Source: Pseudocercospora fijiensis CIRAD86 (Eukaryota; Ascomycota; Dothideomycetes; Mycosphaerellales; Mycosphaerellaceae). Taken from it: a stretch of DNA of 41,033 bases. A program made the translations under genes and the position numbers. Under the pieces are notes generated by a model that was not told the DNA's origin, did not search any database, and saw only the letters and a list, made by a program, of their open reading frames with translations. Each line of letters begins with the position of its first letter. Within the stretch, counting starts at the first letter, position 1. Shown piece by piece: positions 23,093 to 34,630 of this stretch. The DNA lies in contig NW_006921541.1 of NCBI RefSeq assembly GCF_000340215.1, positions 1 through 41,033 on the forward strand, written 5' to 3'.

Positions 23093-23424
23093 ACTAGTAT
23101 ATAGCCTAATAAGTCCGTATACGGGTCCGTTAGTATTATAACGTAAGGATATATCGGATTGCCTCGATAATAGCCGGATTAGATAATAGTAGACTACTAG
23201 GTAAGTAAGAATATACTAGACTAAGATAGCTAAGGCTGCGATAACGGTATAGATAGTATACCGGACGTCCTAATAGACGATATACGATAAAATTTAGTCG
23301 GCGAGGTATAATAGTCGAGCTATATCTAGGGATAGATAGCGCAATTAGGGTTCGAGCCTAGGTAGCGTTGCTATACTACGACCTATAGCTAGTAGACGTA
23401 TCTACTATAACCGCAATTATAATA

Positions 23425-23495
23425 CGAGAGTACTAACTATTTTGCTAGCTAGCAAAAGTAATATAGATAATATAGTTTGCCGCCTAGTAAACTAG
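23425..23495. repeat. P1 hairpin pair
   Basis: 23425-23455 is nearly perfect (aactattttgctagc/gctagcaaaa). 23465-23495 is more degenerate (tttgccgcctagtaaac). It lies before the 23.8-27.8 kb plus-strand gene and may be in a 5' intron. Confidence 0.55.
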
Positions 23496-23789
23496 TTCGT
23501 ATCTAATCGTCGTTTAGTAGATTAGCCCTAGATTATATAACGCCTAAGTCTCGTACGATAGAAGTACTAGATATAGAAATTCCGGTAGCACTATAACTAT
23601 ATACATTTACCTCCTATACGTAGCTAGCGATGTTTAGCGGTACTACGGCGTAGTATCGACTATACTATATATATAAGTAGGTTAACGTATAAGATCTCTA
23701 TAAATAGCTTATATCTAATAATACTCGATCTAGCCGACTCCTTTACCGATAGGCTCTAGTATTTTAATACGGATATCGCGAGATAGTAA
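23496..23789. other. Spacer, no gene seen
   Basis: Nothing recognised beyond RIP-type composition. It could contain a 5' exon of the gene to the right. Confidence 0.3.
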
Positions 23790-26700
23790 AAAACCGGTAG
23801 ATTGTCTAGTAAGTATACCTACGTTAAGTTATACGGGGTATAATCCGACTTAACCGAGTATATCCTCTACTAGCGAGATCTAACCTAACTACTAGAGGAG
23901 GCCTATAGTTAGTACATTAGTATAGAAACTAAGCTAGTACGTCGATCGGTCGGGGTATTAGCGTACTCGCTAGGATAATAGGTATAAAGCAGATACCGGT
24001 AGTAAGAAATAACCCGGGTAAGTAGTACTTTATTAGCTACCGTCGATAGTACGTATAAATACGAGGCAAGAGAGCTATAGTATTAGCGCTCGACCCTTAA
24101 GTAATAGTAAGGGCTAGAGGGAATATAAGAGATTATAATAGATAATATACGACGACGTACGAGGAGATATTAAATCAAACCTAACTTATATACGCGGATT
24201 TTAAATACGACGCCTAGATCGAAATGCGGTATAGTATAACCGCGCTATTCGAGTATACTAGAGAGAGTGCGTAGGCGAATAGTATATTATAAAAGAAATA
24301 GTATACGATAAGTAGAGGCGGACGCGTAGGTACGAGCGGTACGGTAAAATTTAATCGAGTTTGCGTATAGTTCTAAGAGGACGTAAGGTAGGATCGGCTA
24401 TAATAATAGACAAAGTAGCGATACGGTAGGTAGTCTAATATATATAGCGAGGAAAGATATAAGAGGACGTCGGTTCTAGAGATTATCCGTATCCTACCTT
24501 TATCCGATTTCGCCTACTAGACTGCTCGAGTACGTCGCTATTCTAAAACTTCTCTCTACGGCTAGCCGTCGTATAGATACGAGTAAGACTACCGAGATAG
24601 CCGACTACTAAATATTAGCGAGTTATACCGAGCCGGCGCTAGCGACTAGTAATATAGCCGAGTATTGCGATAGAATATTAATACGACGATAGTTATACGA
24701 GCGACCGCTACTACTTCTATAGTATAACTAGGCGAGCTTCTCGGCAGAGGAGAAATAGTTATATTACGTAGAATATATAGCGTTTTTATTTGCATAGGAA
24801 ATATACTATTATAGAATAGAAATAGGGAAATAGCGACTAGATAAGTTAGCGACGTAGGCGCGGGTTAATAGGCCTAGCGATTAGGTAGATAGTATACCGG
24901 TAGGTAGTAATATAATAGTAGGTAAGGGTATAATAGAAGTTAACGAGAGAGTAATAGGTAGATTAAGTAAGGGTATAGTAGAGGTTAACGAGGGAGGAAT
25001 AGATAGACTAGGCGAAGGCTACGATAAATAGGAGGTAAGCGGAAGGAGGAGCGTAGAGGAAGATTTGTCGGCCGGCTAGATAGTATACGGGCGAATAATA
25101 AATAAGGAGTAGCTAAGTATAGAGGTACTAGAGGAATAGATCGTAGAGATAGTAGTAGAGATAATAAGTCTACGGACGGAAATACTTTAATAAAGGGCGA
25201 CGATACTATTAGTATATTATTGTCGGTAGGTTAATATATAATATAGGCGAAAGGCGGCGAGGAGGCAGTTAGGGTAAGGATAGAGAGAGTAGAATATATC
25301 GAGTAATAGTAGTTCGGTATATAGATAGTTTATATTTTAGATCTCGACTAACTATGCTCTATCCGTATTTAACTTAAACGGTCTACCGATATAGGTAAAT
25401 GCTAGCTATAACTATTTAGTTATATGCTCTACTTCTAATGTCGGTAGATATCGTATACTATAGCGTATAAGCGTAGCGACGGTATAGCGTTATTAATTTA
25501 ATAAGGATACTAGTATAATAATATCGTTAGTAGATTAGAGACTATTACTCCCGCCTAACTACCGAGTTAATATAGCGATAATATAGCTACGTACCGACTA
25601 TTTCGCTAGACGGAAAAGTAAATAATACGATTAGTATATTATTGTTTTTTTTCCGGCTAGCGAAATAGTTAGCGTCTAGAATTCCTACTTTATATAATTA
25701 TTAGCGGGTACCGGATCTAGTTTAACGTTCCTAGCTAGAACGTACTCGATAGCGATAGCGTAGAGACGAACACCTTAGATAGCCTTTTCTCTATCCTATA
25801 TAGTACTCTAAGTTATCTACTCGAGGTATTCCTCTAGCGTTTTAAATTAGTACTAGAATTTATCCTAGATCTAAGTAGGACCTATCTATAGCGACTAGAA
25901 TACGCCGATAGCGACTAGCTATATAACGTCTAGCCGTTAATAACTCCGTATTTACTTACTATATTCCTAGTATATAGTAAAAGGGAAATAGTAGTAGAAG
26001 TAGGTATAGTACCTCTCGATCGGCTTAGCCTAGAGCGCTTACCTCTTCTTCGTAACTATAAAGTTAGCGCGTAGGTATTAAGAGAATTAGTATATAGGGA
26101 GGCGGGGATTAACGAAGTAGTAGATAGTATATAGTTGTTAGATAACGGCGAGGTTGCGGTCGAACTATATTATACTACTAGCTTCGTTTTACTAGATACG
26201 CTAGAAATAGGCGGTCTACCGACGGATCGCCTAAGCCTACGGCGTTTCGGGCTAGGTTAGAGGCGGTACTAGTCGGTATATATATCGTTAGTAGAGCTCG
26301 TTACTATCGTCTAGGTTAGATATATATATTAGGCGGAATTAGGGACTATCGAGGTAATTAGATATAATTAGACGTAAACATTTACCTACGCGAGTATATT
26401 ACTATATAGCTTGCCTCTCGCGCTACTATATATAGCTAACGTTATCTACGTAAGGGTATTAATCGAAGCTAAGCTTACTCTAGTCGACCGTTACTAGTAT
26501 AGTTAGTTTAGTTAGTAGTAGGAGATAGGATAGTGCTAGCTTTCTATCTCGCCTAGCGCGACCGGACTATTATACGAATAATATTAGTAAGAGTAGGAGG
26601 CCGACGTAGACAATAACCCGGATATATAGTATATCGAATCCTTCGCCGAGTATAGAAGTAGCGACGAGAAATAGATTGTCGGTACTATTAAGCTAGGCGT

Positions 26701-27750
26701 CGAGTAGCTATTCTTTCTCGCTAGTAGTTCTACTAGCGGCGGTAAAGTACGGGTAATTAATTTCGCTCGCTAGCTACTTAGCGTAGTCGAGACTATATAC
26801 GAATACTAGGACGCGATCGCTAGATACGAATATACTTGCCCTAGATTGCTTCCTAATAAGTTGTATAGCTATAAGTAGTAACTATACCTACTAGTATAAG
26901 GAAATACAATATATAATATTAGCGCGATTAGTACTCCGCCGTACTATTATAGGCTAGGCGATAACGTTACGCTATAGGAATTTAAGTTCTATTAATAGTA
27001 GTAGAGTAGCGGTTAGGTAGACGACCTAGATACTAATCGACCCGAGATAGCTAAATTAGCGAAAGATAGAGCGGTACGGTAACGCGGTTATAGTTAAATA
27101 GTACTCGTCGACGAAGATACGATCGAGCTAGTTCTAAACCCCGAGACGCTATATATATATAATAAATTAGGTAGAGTAGGCGGCCTTAGCGCTAACTAGG
27201 ATAAGGGAAGCGGGGCGCTCTATTCCTAGTTACTATACTACGTAGGACACTTTAGCGGCTTTAAGTCGGGTAAGTATATTAACTTATAAAGTAACTAGAG
27301 GAAGGATAAGTACGGTAGTCTACGTACCTTTTATATAGTAAGGAACTATAAAAAGGAGACTCTTACCGGCGCTAGTACCGAGAACGACGAGTAGTCGGGC
27401 CTCGAGGGAGAGGATCTATTATATAGCGGTCGCTTAACCCTCGCTCTTCTACTATAGCTACGGGTTTTATATAATTTCGCGCGCGTACTATAGGGCTTTA
27501 TCGAGAGTAAAGACAGGGGCGAGACTACTATTCTCGAGTACTAAGAGGTTACTAATAGAGCTACTTAGCGACGGCTAGGTCCCCTAGTAGCGAGTAATAG
27601 TAGTAGGAAGCTAGAGGAAGTTCGACTAGATACGAGACGCGCGGTACCCGCCTTAGATTAAGCTATCCTATAAGTTAGACGACGCGGCGAATAGATTAGC
27701 GTTAGTATATAAAATATTAGCGATATAGAGACTATAGTTGCGCTACCTAG
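23790..27750 (+). pseudogene. RIP-inactivated large unknown gene
   Basis: Plus-strand frames joined across an intron at 25591-25734. Upstream exon(s): TRVSSTLLATVDSTYKYEAR, LEYVAILKLLSTASRRIDTS, SNIAEYCDRILIRR, and a direct peptide repeat GKGIIEVNERVIGRLSKG then IVEVNEGGIDRLGEGY near 24.9-25.0 kb. Downstream exon: VETNTLDSLFSILYSTLSYL, RFKLVLEFILDLSRTYL, IVGTIKLGVE, IVLVDEDTIELVLNPETLY and LRTFYIVRNYKKETLTGAST. All breaks are TAG/TAA as expected of RIP. About 1,200 codons. No domain is identified with confidence. Start and end are approximate, and a frame change near 24.4-24.5 kb suggests another intron. It converges with the minus-strand zinc-finger gene on its right. Confidence 0.5.
25591..25734 (+). 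other. Inferred intron with a P1 hairpin pair (plus-strand gene)
   Basis: 144 bp, GTACCG at 25591 and TTCCTAG at 25734, with tttaac as a weak branch site. Hairpins lie at 25597-25625 and 25650-25675. It shows that the hairpin-intron association is not limited to the minus-strand genes. Confidence 0.6.
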
Positions 27751-28179
27751 CTATAGCTACCTCTATATCGTCGACCTCGTTGTCTTCGTCGTCTACGTCC
27801 GATTAATCGAAGCCTACGAACTTACTAAAGAATTTCTTAACGATAGCGACGGAGAAGTAACGCTACTCGCTAATACCGAAGATAGGTAGGCTAGCGGCTA
27901 CGGTCTATCGACGAAGATATCGGGTTATAGTATTATCTAACTAGACGAGGTTATTCTTAGACTAGAGGAAAGGACTAAGTACCTACCTAGGGTTAGATTA
28001 ATACTAGTAGAGCTCGCGAAATAGTTAAATATATATAAGGTAATCGACAAGTAGGCGGCCGAGCTTAAATAGGAAGCGGACGTTTTGTTTATTATTTAGC
28101 TTCTAGCGGAGCTTAGTATAGGTTAGGTAAATTATAACGTATCTATCTCGGATAGTAATAGAGCGGACCGACTAAGTAT

Positions 28180-30360
28180 TACGCTATATCGCCGAGAAGA
28201 ATTAGGTTCGCGAGCAGGCTAACTACTACTAATAAATATAAGAACGCTAAGTAGCTAAAGGAACTCTTAGACGTAATACTTATACGCGCCGACTACCGAG
28301 CTAAGGCGGAGTGTATCTAAACCGGCCTCTAAGTACAAATATAATAGAGCTAGATTACTAGCGATAGCGTTAATAACGAACGTCCGAGCTAGGTTAACGA
28401 TAGTAGTAATACGCTTATCCTAGAGGAAGCTAAAGTAGATAGTAGTTTCTTCGGGGCAGTTATAAAGGTCGGTAGGAGGGATAGAGTTATATAAGAGTTC
28501 GAAAAGGAGGTCGCGCCGTAGGATCTTATACGCCTATTAATAGTAATACTCGAGTAGGGTAGTTAGGTCTATAACTCGTAGTATAGTATTCCTAAATTAA
28601 ACGGATTTACTATCGGCGGCCTAGATAGCCTAATTAGTCGATATATAGTTGCTAGTAAAGGCGAAGAGGGCACTAACGCTAGTAGACAATTTCTCGGATA
28701 GCGGTCTCTCGCGTAAAGAGTAACTCTATCTTATACTTAATAGTCTTTAAAACTTCGTCGTCGCGGTCGAAGCCCTAGTTATAACGCCGGGAGTAGTTAA
28801 ATACGAGGAGTTGCCCTATCTAAACAATAGTAGAGAGATAGTAATTAAAGTCGTTCGACTCCTACTATATACCCGAATATAGTTATACTATATAAAGGGC
28901 GAGATAGCTAAGGAGCGGGGAGTAGAACCGACGACTACTAATTAGATACTAGAATAGAGAGAGTAATAACTAGGAAATAAGAGGATATAGTTCTAGTTCT
29001 TCCGTCTTAGTAATACCGCTTCGGACGCGGTCGCTAAGTTTATTCTAAAGTTCGCGCTATTCGTTAGTCGGCGTTACTTAGATAGGGCTATAGTCGACTT
29101 TTTTGTCGACTTTATCGCTTACTTAACTAGCGACTTCGGCGTCGACGTCGTCGTTAAGTTTATCGGTAGGCGACATTATAGAAGGGAAAAATAGAACTTT
29201 AGGGGAGATATAACGAATAAAATATACTAGCGCGTATAGTATAGCGTCGGTATATTTAATTTCGCTTAAGCGGGTCTTATAGCGCCGAAAGCGAAAATAT
29301 TTATAATAGTCGGACTTCTATATTATATTATAAAAGTTAGTAAGGGCTTACTTACGGGAATTAGTAAGGTTAAAATAGGGGCTACTTTCGCTATAATGCC
29401 TTATCGTATAAGAGAACGCTCGGCGAGCGATAGCGATAACTTCTACGGTATAAGGCTTATTATTTTCTTTAGAGAGGCAGATAGCGGCCTATATTTCGTT
29501 TTTATAGAGTAAGACGACGTAAAGGTCGATAAAGAGTTACTAAATCTAGGGAGGGAGGGCAGATACGTAGGCTAAGCTATCGTAAACGATATTTCGATCC
29601 TTGTCTAGTTTCTCCTAGATATCGGCCTAAGCTTTAATTAGGGTAGACGCAAACCGGTCGTTATACGATAAGAGGGAAATAGGCACTATACGAGCGCGAC
29701 GATAGACTTAGAATAGGCGATTCTATCCGGGTTCGTACCTAGCTTTAGAGTAGAAGGATTGCTATACGTAGATATTACTCTTCTATAGGCGATTAGGTAT
29801 CTCTTATAAGCGGGCTTTTCTACTACCGCCCCGAGTCTAGGTATTAGTCTACTTATATCGCGTTTTATAATACTCTTATATCGAGGTACGCGAGTAAAAA
29901 ACAGCCGTATATTATTCGCCCTATTTATCGACGATAGTATATTAGAAATAATCGAAGTAGAGCGGAAACTCCGGGGCTTAATCGTCGGTTAGCTAGGGCT
30001 AAATTACCTAGTCGGGTATTATAGCAATATCGGGGAACGGCTCGAATTCTTCGATAAGAAGGCGACAGATAGTAATAGGAATAGTATATCGGTATTAGCG
30101 GCTAAGGTAAGCGTAAAAATAGTAAGGGGGTACGGCGTATCGGCAAGTTACGTACTTAATAATACGATATTAAGGAAGATAATAGAAGTAATTCTCGAAA
30201 CGGTGTCTTTCCGATATATAGGTCCCTAGGTATTAGGAGTAGTTCTTATAACTCTAATAATCTCGATCGTAATAATATATTAATCGCGAGAGCGCGTTAA
30301 TAGACATATATCTATCGCCTCCTTTATAGACTAAAGTAGTTAAGGCGCGGATTGTCTAAC
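28180..30360 (-). pseudogene. RIP-inactivated OrsD/DUF3505-like zinc-finger gene
   Basis: Minus-strand frame with two C2H2-like clusters. The first, at about 30120-30200, reads YVTCRYAVPPYYFYAYLSR; allowing Tyr for lost Cys/His it fits C-x2-C-x11-H-x4-H. The second, at about 29870-29965, reads YFDYF*YTIVDK*GE*YTAV followed by FYSRTSI*EYYKTRY, where successive Tyr match the Cys and His-Cys-x3-His of the fungal OrsD (DUF3505) family. The frame runs on through PSIMSPTDKLNDDVDAEV and VRSGITKTEELELY. After a probable intron or frame change near 28.8-28.9 kb it reads FELLYNSIPPTDLYNCPEE and VVGAYKYYV. In known proteins OrsD domains occur alone or fused to RecQ-type helicases at telomeres; no helicase is seen here. 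The protein is probably nucleic-acid related, role unknown. Confidence 0.5.
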
Positions 30361-30604
30361 CTAAACCTTAATAGCATCTCTATATAGGCCGTATCTACTA
30401 TAAATAGTATATAGGAAGATAATAAGGCGAAGGTCGTATAGAATATAACTTAGTATAGCGTAGATATAAACTAGTTAGAAATCCGGGCAGGCGGTTAGAA
30501 TAGATAGTATATAGCTACGAGCTAATCTGCCTCGGGATAGTAGGGAGCTATATACGTATATATTACGGGCTTCTAAGCGAGGCGGTCGTAAGATTAAGTA
30601 AAAG

Positions 30605-30703
30605 GTACAAGATATAGACTACTTTGCTAGCTAGAAAACGGGTAGATCTTTCGCTATATAGCAAAATAGTTAGTATTTATATATATTAGGTATAGGGACG
30701 GTA
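30605..30703 (-). other. Inferred intron with a P1 hairpin pair
   Basis: GTACCG near 30703 and CGCTTAG near 30580-30590 as 3' end. Hairpins lie at 30616-30640 and 30645-30675. It is the rightmost P1 site in the window. If real, it may join the 30.7-31.9 kb exon to the zinc-finger frame on its left in one gene. Confidence 0.5.
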
Positions 30704-31870
30704 CGTAGTAGGAACGGAGTAATTAAAGTTTATATATATAGTAGCTAGCCTAACGTAGCGAGACGCTCTCTAATATTCGGTAGCAAAGTATAGGTAAAGT
30801 CTATCTACTATTTACGGCAGTAGGTATAGTAGGCTTCTATCCCTTCTCTACGGCTAAGCCGGCGACATTGTAAACGGAGCTCTAATCTATCGCATATATT
30901 AAGAAAATTAGAAGCCGTATCTCTGTCTATATTAAGAGGATTGTCCTAGGTACCTTTCCCTCCTTCGTCGTCTAATACTAGTATATCGGGTTCTACGCTA
31001 TCGTCTTCTAGCTATAAATCTAGTACTAGTGTATTACTACCCGCTTTAACCCTAGGTTTCCTTAGATGTTTTTTACGTAAGGCGCGTAATAGGTGTTTTT
31101 TCGGCGCTAGTAAATTGCGCCCTATCTTAAAGCCTTAGAGAACGATATAGTCTTTAGGAATGTTAGGTAGGTAGGCCTATATCGTACGTTCCTTGCTAGG
31201 TTTCGGTTTATAAGCGTCTCTTATAGCGGTAATATTACTACCGGTAATAAAATCGTAAAGAGCGCTCTTCCTCTTATTAACGCGACTATTTTAGGCTTCC
31301 GCGAGCCTCTTCCGTTTGCCTTATATCTAGAAGCGATAGGCTTCTTCGAGACTAAGTCTAATCCGAGTAGTAGCTATAATATCGGCGAGAATGCGTTTAG
31401 GTACTAAAAGTAGAGCGCTAAACAGAAGCCGGACAAGCTCCGAGGCTTAAGTAAACTAATCTTCGCTCTAGGCGGCTTTAATAATACGGTTACTTGCTCG
31501 GCGGGAGGCGTCTATAGATATTCCGAGGACGACGGCGTAATAGATTAGGCCGTACTAGTCGAGGCTTCGAACGAAGGCTTAGGATATACGGAGTAAAGGA
31601 TTAGCACTAGTCTCCTAGATCTTATACTATAGAGCGTACCGCTAGAGTATAGTCGCCCTAACCGAGTTACTTTCGATAGAATTACCGATCTATTCGAATA
31701 TACGCCTAAGTATATCTACCTTCGTAGTTCTAGGTTCGTTAGGTCCGCGTAGGACTTTAAGAGCTATTACGTTCTCGTCGGTTAGTTTCTATACTACGAG
31801 GAAATCTTTATACTACGCGGGGGTAATAAGATTAAGTCGGGTCGATACATCTCTATTAGACGCGCGTTAT
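30704..31870 (-). pseudogene. RIP-inactivated unknown gene or 5' exon
   Basis: A minus-strand frame of about 380 codons, reading LTDENVIALKVLRGPNEPRT, TKVDILRRIFE, YYAVVLGISIDASRRASNRI, VPKRILADIIATTRIRLSLE, RVNKRKSALYDFITGSNITA, IPKDYIVL and an acidic stretch LEDDSVEPDILVLDDEGGKG, then ERLATLG near the intron. Stops are at expected Gln/Trp positions. The charge pattern (basic middle, acidic C-terminal part) suggests a nuclear protein. Family not recognised; there is no convincing tyrosine-recombinase signature. It may be the 5' part of the zinc-finger gene on its left. Start not fixed. Confidence 0.5.
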
Positions 31871-32418
31871 ACTTATAAAGAAGAAACCTATACTTATATA
31901 CAATAAAGGGGCTAGTAATCTGCTATAACAGTAAGGTAATAGTATAAAGTAACAAGCTACTAATAAAAAGAATAGATTGTCTAGTAGCTATATTTACGCT
32001 AGGATAGATTAGCGAGACTTAGGACGCGAAGGTAGATTATCTAAACTTTACGTAGGAGCGACGTAAAGGGAGTCGTATATAAACAATACGTAGGTATATA
32101 ACCGACTCTTAGGGGCAACGAGAAGAAACGGCTACGGGCGAATTCTATAGCCGTAGGCGAGGTCTACTAATAGAAAGCAAACGTTTTAGTGCAAATATTC
32201 TAATATCCCTATTTAGTATTTAGAGGACGCACGGCCGCGCCTACGCTATATACTCGAATATTGTAATACTAGAATGTTTAGCTCTAGGATCTAGGTAAAA
32301 GACGTTATTTATAAGAGATATTATACTAGATATACTTATTATTACCTTAAGTAGTAATTAGATCTATATACGACGACTAGATATTCGCTTTTAGCGATAG
32401 ACTACTTATATTCTAATC
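31871..32418. other. Intergenic, nothing recognised
   Basis: Likely upstream region of the minus-strand gene. It has somewhat more CA/TG than the coding blocks and no frame of note. Confidence 0.35.
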
Positions 32419-32420
32419 TA

Positions 32421-32528
32421 GGGGCCCCCCCCTACGTTTTAGTATATTTCTTAGTATAGCTGCACTTTATAGTACGGACTATTTTTTATATTATAGGCTG
32501 TTTTTTACAGCACGGTAGGGTACCCCCC
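32421..32528. mobile_element. Possible 108-bp MITE, TA-flanked
   Basis: The segment starts ggggcccccccctac and ends cacggtagggtacccccc, giving imperfect terminal inverted repeats, with TA on both sides (32419-32420 and 32529-32530). Inside is a small hairpin, ctgttttttacag. It keeps CA and TG (ctgcactt, acagcac), unlike the surrounding DNA. TA target sites fit a Tc1/mariner-type MITE. The inverted repeats are weak, so this is tentative. Confidence 0.35.
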
Positions 32529-32530
32529 TA

Positions 32531-33570
32531 GAAGTAGTAGATATTTTTATATTTTTTAAAAGTAGACAACTCGACGATTCTAAAACCGTCCTACTTTTTA
32601 GTAGGCGACGTTAGATAACCGAGAAATCTATATTTCTATTTTCGACTTCCTAATCGAGAAAGTATTAGCTAGATATTAGCTAGGTATTAGCTTAGCTAAC
32701 GTCCCCGGGGACCCCCCCGGAAGTTAGCCGAATTTGGACGTTTAATATCGGAAATAGGCCTATTTTTTCCGCTAATTCCGAATCTAAACTCGGTTTTACC
32801 GAGAGATAACTAGGGGTCGAGATATAGCTATCTCGAACGAGATACCTACTATAAACATTTTAACTCTTAACGGAATTAAGAGAAGTAGAATATAAGACTA
32901 CTATACCCTCGAATAGAGAGGGATAGAGGTACAAATTAATATCTAAGAACTAGTATAGGTAATAGGGATAGTAAGAGGTTCGCCTCGAAACCCTCTCTAT
33001 CTAAAATATTCTTAGACGATATTAATAGTCGATTCCCTATTCTACTATTAGATTACTATCTATAGAGGAGTAGAATAAAGCCTATAGATTAGGACTTATA
33101 CTATCCCTAGTAATAGGGAGGTATACCCTATTTATAGCGAGATAGATAGAACTTAAAACCTCTTATAACCCCTTTCTCCTTCCTTCTAAGAGTAGACCTT
33201 AGCTATTTACCTAGGCTCTAGTTAATCTAGGCACTAGGTAGATACGTATAAGGGGAATGTGCCGCGTAAGAGGCTTTTAACGATATATATTAACCTATAA
33301 TCTATAGATACTAGGCTAAATTAAAGGGCTAATAGAGGAAAGACCCCTCCGTATAGATCTACTCTACTTACTATACTATCCTATAAGGGTACCGAGGTAC
33401 CGAGGATTAGAACTAAGCGTTCCCGGACCCGTACGCTTCCCTATACGAGTCTAGAACCGGAACTAGTCCTTCTCGGAAGGATTTTAAGCTAAAAACAACT
33501 ACCGAAATTATACCTACCTAAAGTAGGTAATAGTAGTTTAGCCCTAATCTTACCGGGACGCGGAAAGATC
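32531..33570. other. Non-coding stretch, mostly featureless
   Basis: No protein-like frame on either strand. A perfect 12-base palindrome gtccccggggac lies at 32701-32712 followed by ccccccgg, which looks like the end of a GC-rich inverted repeat, but no partner was found. This block is richer in runs of C than the rest of the window. Confidence 0.4.
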
Positions 33571-33575
33571 GCTAC

Positions 33576-33639
33576 CCGACGGCTATACGTCTATCCGACG
33601 GTATTATAGCTATCCGACGGCCTAATATTACGCCGTCGG
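33576..33639. repeat. Four CCGWCGG heptamers at exact 19-bp spacing
   Basis: CCGACGG at 33576, 33595 and 33614 and its complement form CCGTCGG at 33633, each 19 bp from the last. Spacers differ (ctatacgtctat, tattatagctat, cctaatattacg), so this is not a simple tandem repeat. CGG/CCG pairs are the half-sites of fungal Zn2Cys6 regulators; a binding cluster is one possibility. Confidence 0.6.
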
Positions 33640-33828
33640 GGTAATCTAACTCCGCGCGACGAGTAGATATATAGAGATAAGCCTATATAGTCCCTAAAGA
33701 GTATCTAATAGGCGAAACTACTTCTTTATTTCTATAAGAGTAGTAGGACTACTTTTGTATTTATTTAGAACTCTATAAACTTATTCTTATTCCCGTTCTT
33801 TTATAACTTTATTTAGAGTAAAGCTATT
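33640..33828. other. AT-rich spacer
   Basis: Sequence between the CCGWCGG cluster and the hexamer array. No feature recognised. Confidence 0.3.
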
Positions 33829-33930
33829 CCTAACCCTAATTCTAACCCTAACTCCGGTCCGACCCCGACCCTAATACCGATACCGATACTAATACCGACT
33901 CCGATACCGATACCGATACCGATACCGGGA
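33829..33930. repeat. 17-unit hexamer array, telomere-like at its left end
   Basis: The 102 bp split cleanly into 17 hexamers. The first four are cctaac, cctaat, tctaac, cctaac, i.e. the fungal telomere repeat CCCTAA with variants. They pass through tccggt and ccgacc to ctaata, ccgact and a run of ccgata. The six-base register is never broken. CCCTAA contains no CA or TG, so RIP would not alter it. Confidence 0.75.
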
Positions 33931-34037
33931 TCTAAAATCCAAAGTCCGAAATTAACCGAGTTAGAGCCGGATCCGAGATATATCTAAGAGCGGGCCGAAT
34001 ACTAAAATAACCCCTACTTTCCGATATCCGAAAGCGA

Positions 34038-34628
34038 GCCGCTTCCCGAAATCTAGGGATAAGCCGCTTCCCGAAATCTAAGGATAAGCCGCTTCCCGAA
34101 ATCTAAGGATAGGCCGCTTCCTAAAATCTAGAAGCGAGCCGTATCCCGAGAGCGACCCGTATCTCGAAAGCAAAAGCGACCTATATCCTAAGAGTAACTC
34201 GTATCCTAAAGGCGAAAGCGACCTGTATTCTAAGAGCGACTTATATCCCGAAGGCGAAAGCGACCTATATTCTAAGAGCGACCTATATCCCGAAGGCGAA
34301 AGCGACCTATATCCCGAATATAATATCTTATTATCGAAGAGGACGATAGCGAGCTATATCTTAAACGTAATATCTCGAAGGCGATAGCGAGCTATATCTT
34401 AAATACGATATCTAAAATACGATATTTTAAACGCGATAGCGAGCCGTATCTCGAACGCGATATCTCGAAAGTAATAGCGAGCTATATCTTAAACGCGATA
34501 TCTAAAATATAATATTTTAAACGCGATAGCGAGCGATATCTCGAATATAATATCTTAGATACGATATCTCGAACGCGATATTTCGGATACGATATCTCGA
34601 ACGCGATAGCGAGCGATATTCCGAATAT
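34038..34628. repeat. Minisatellite block, left part
   Basis: Four units of 25 bp (gccgcttcccgaaatct-led) start at 34038, 34063, 34088 and 34113. They are followed by alternating 24- and 18-bp units (agcgacctatatcccgaagg and agcgacctatattctaag), then by 12-18-bp units around cgatagcgag and gatatctcgaa. The 25-bp units rule out a conserved reading frame across the whole block. Read forward, part of it gives SDLYPEGE repeats, but this is not taken as coding. Confidence 0.75.
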
Positions 34629-34630
34629 TA

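Noticed and set aside
23790..27750. Telomere-linked RecQ helicase
   Set aside because: Considered because of the nearby OrsD-like gene and telomere-like hexamers, but no RecQ motif could be read (no Walker A, DEAH or motif VI).
30704..31870. Starship-type DUF3435 tyrosine recombinase
   Set aside because: The size and basic character suggested it, but I could not find the R...HxxR...Y catalytic pattern or typical DUF3435 motifs.
32701..32740. Terminal inverted repeat of a larger DNA transposon (gtccccggggac followed by ccccccgg)
   Set aside because: No matching opposite end or target duplication was found in the window.
33829..34330. Plus-strand gene with Pro-Ile and SDLYPEGE repeats
   Set aside because: Hexamer periodicity gives open repeats in several frames, but the 25-bp units at 34038-34137 break any conserved frame and no flanking coding sequence exists.
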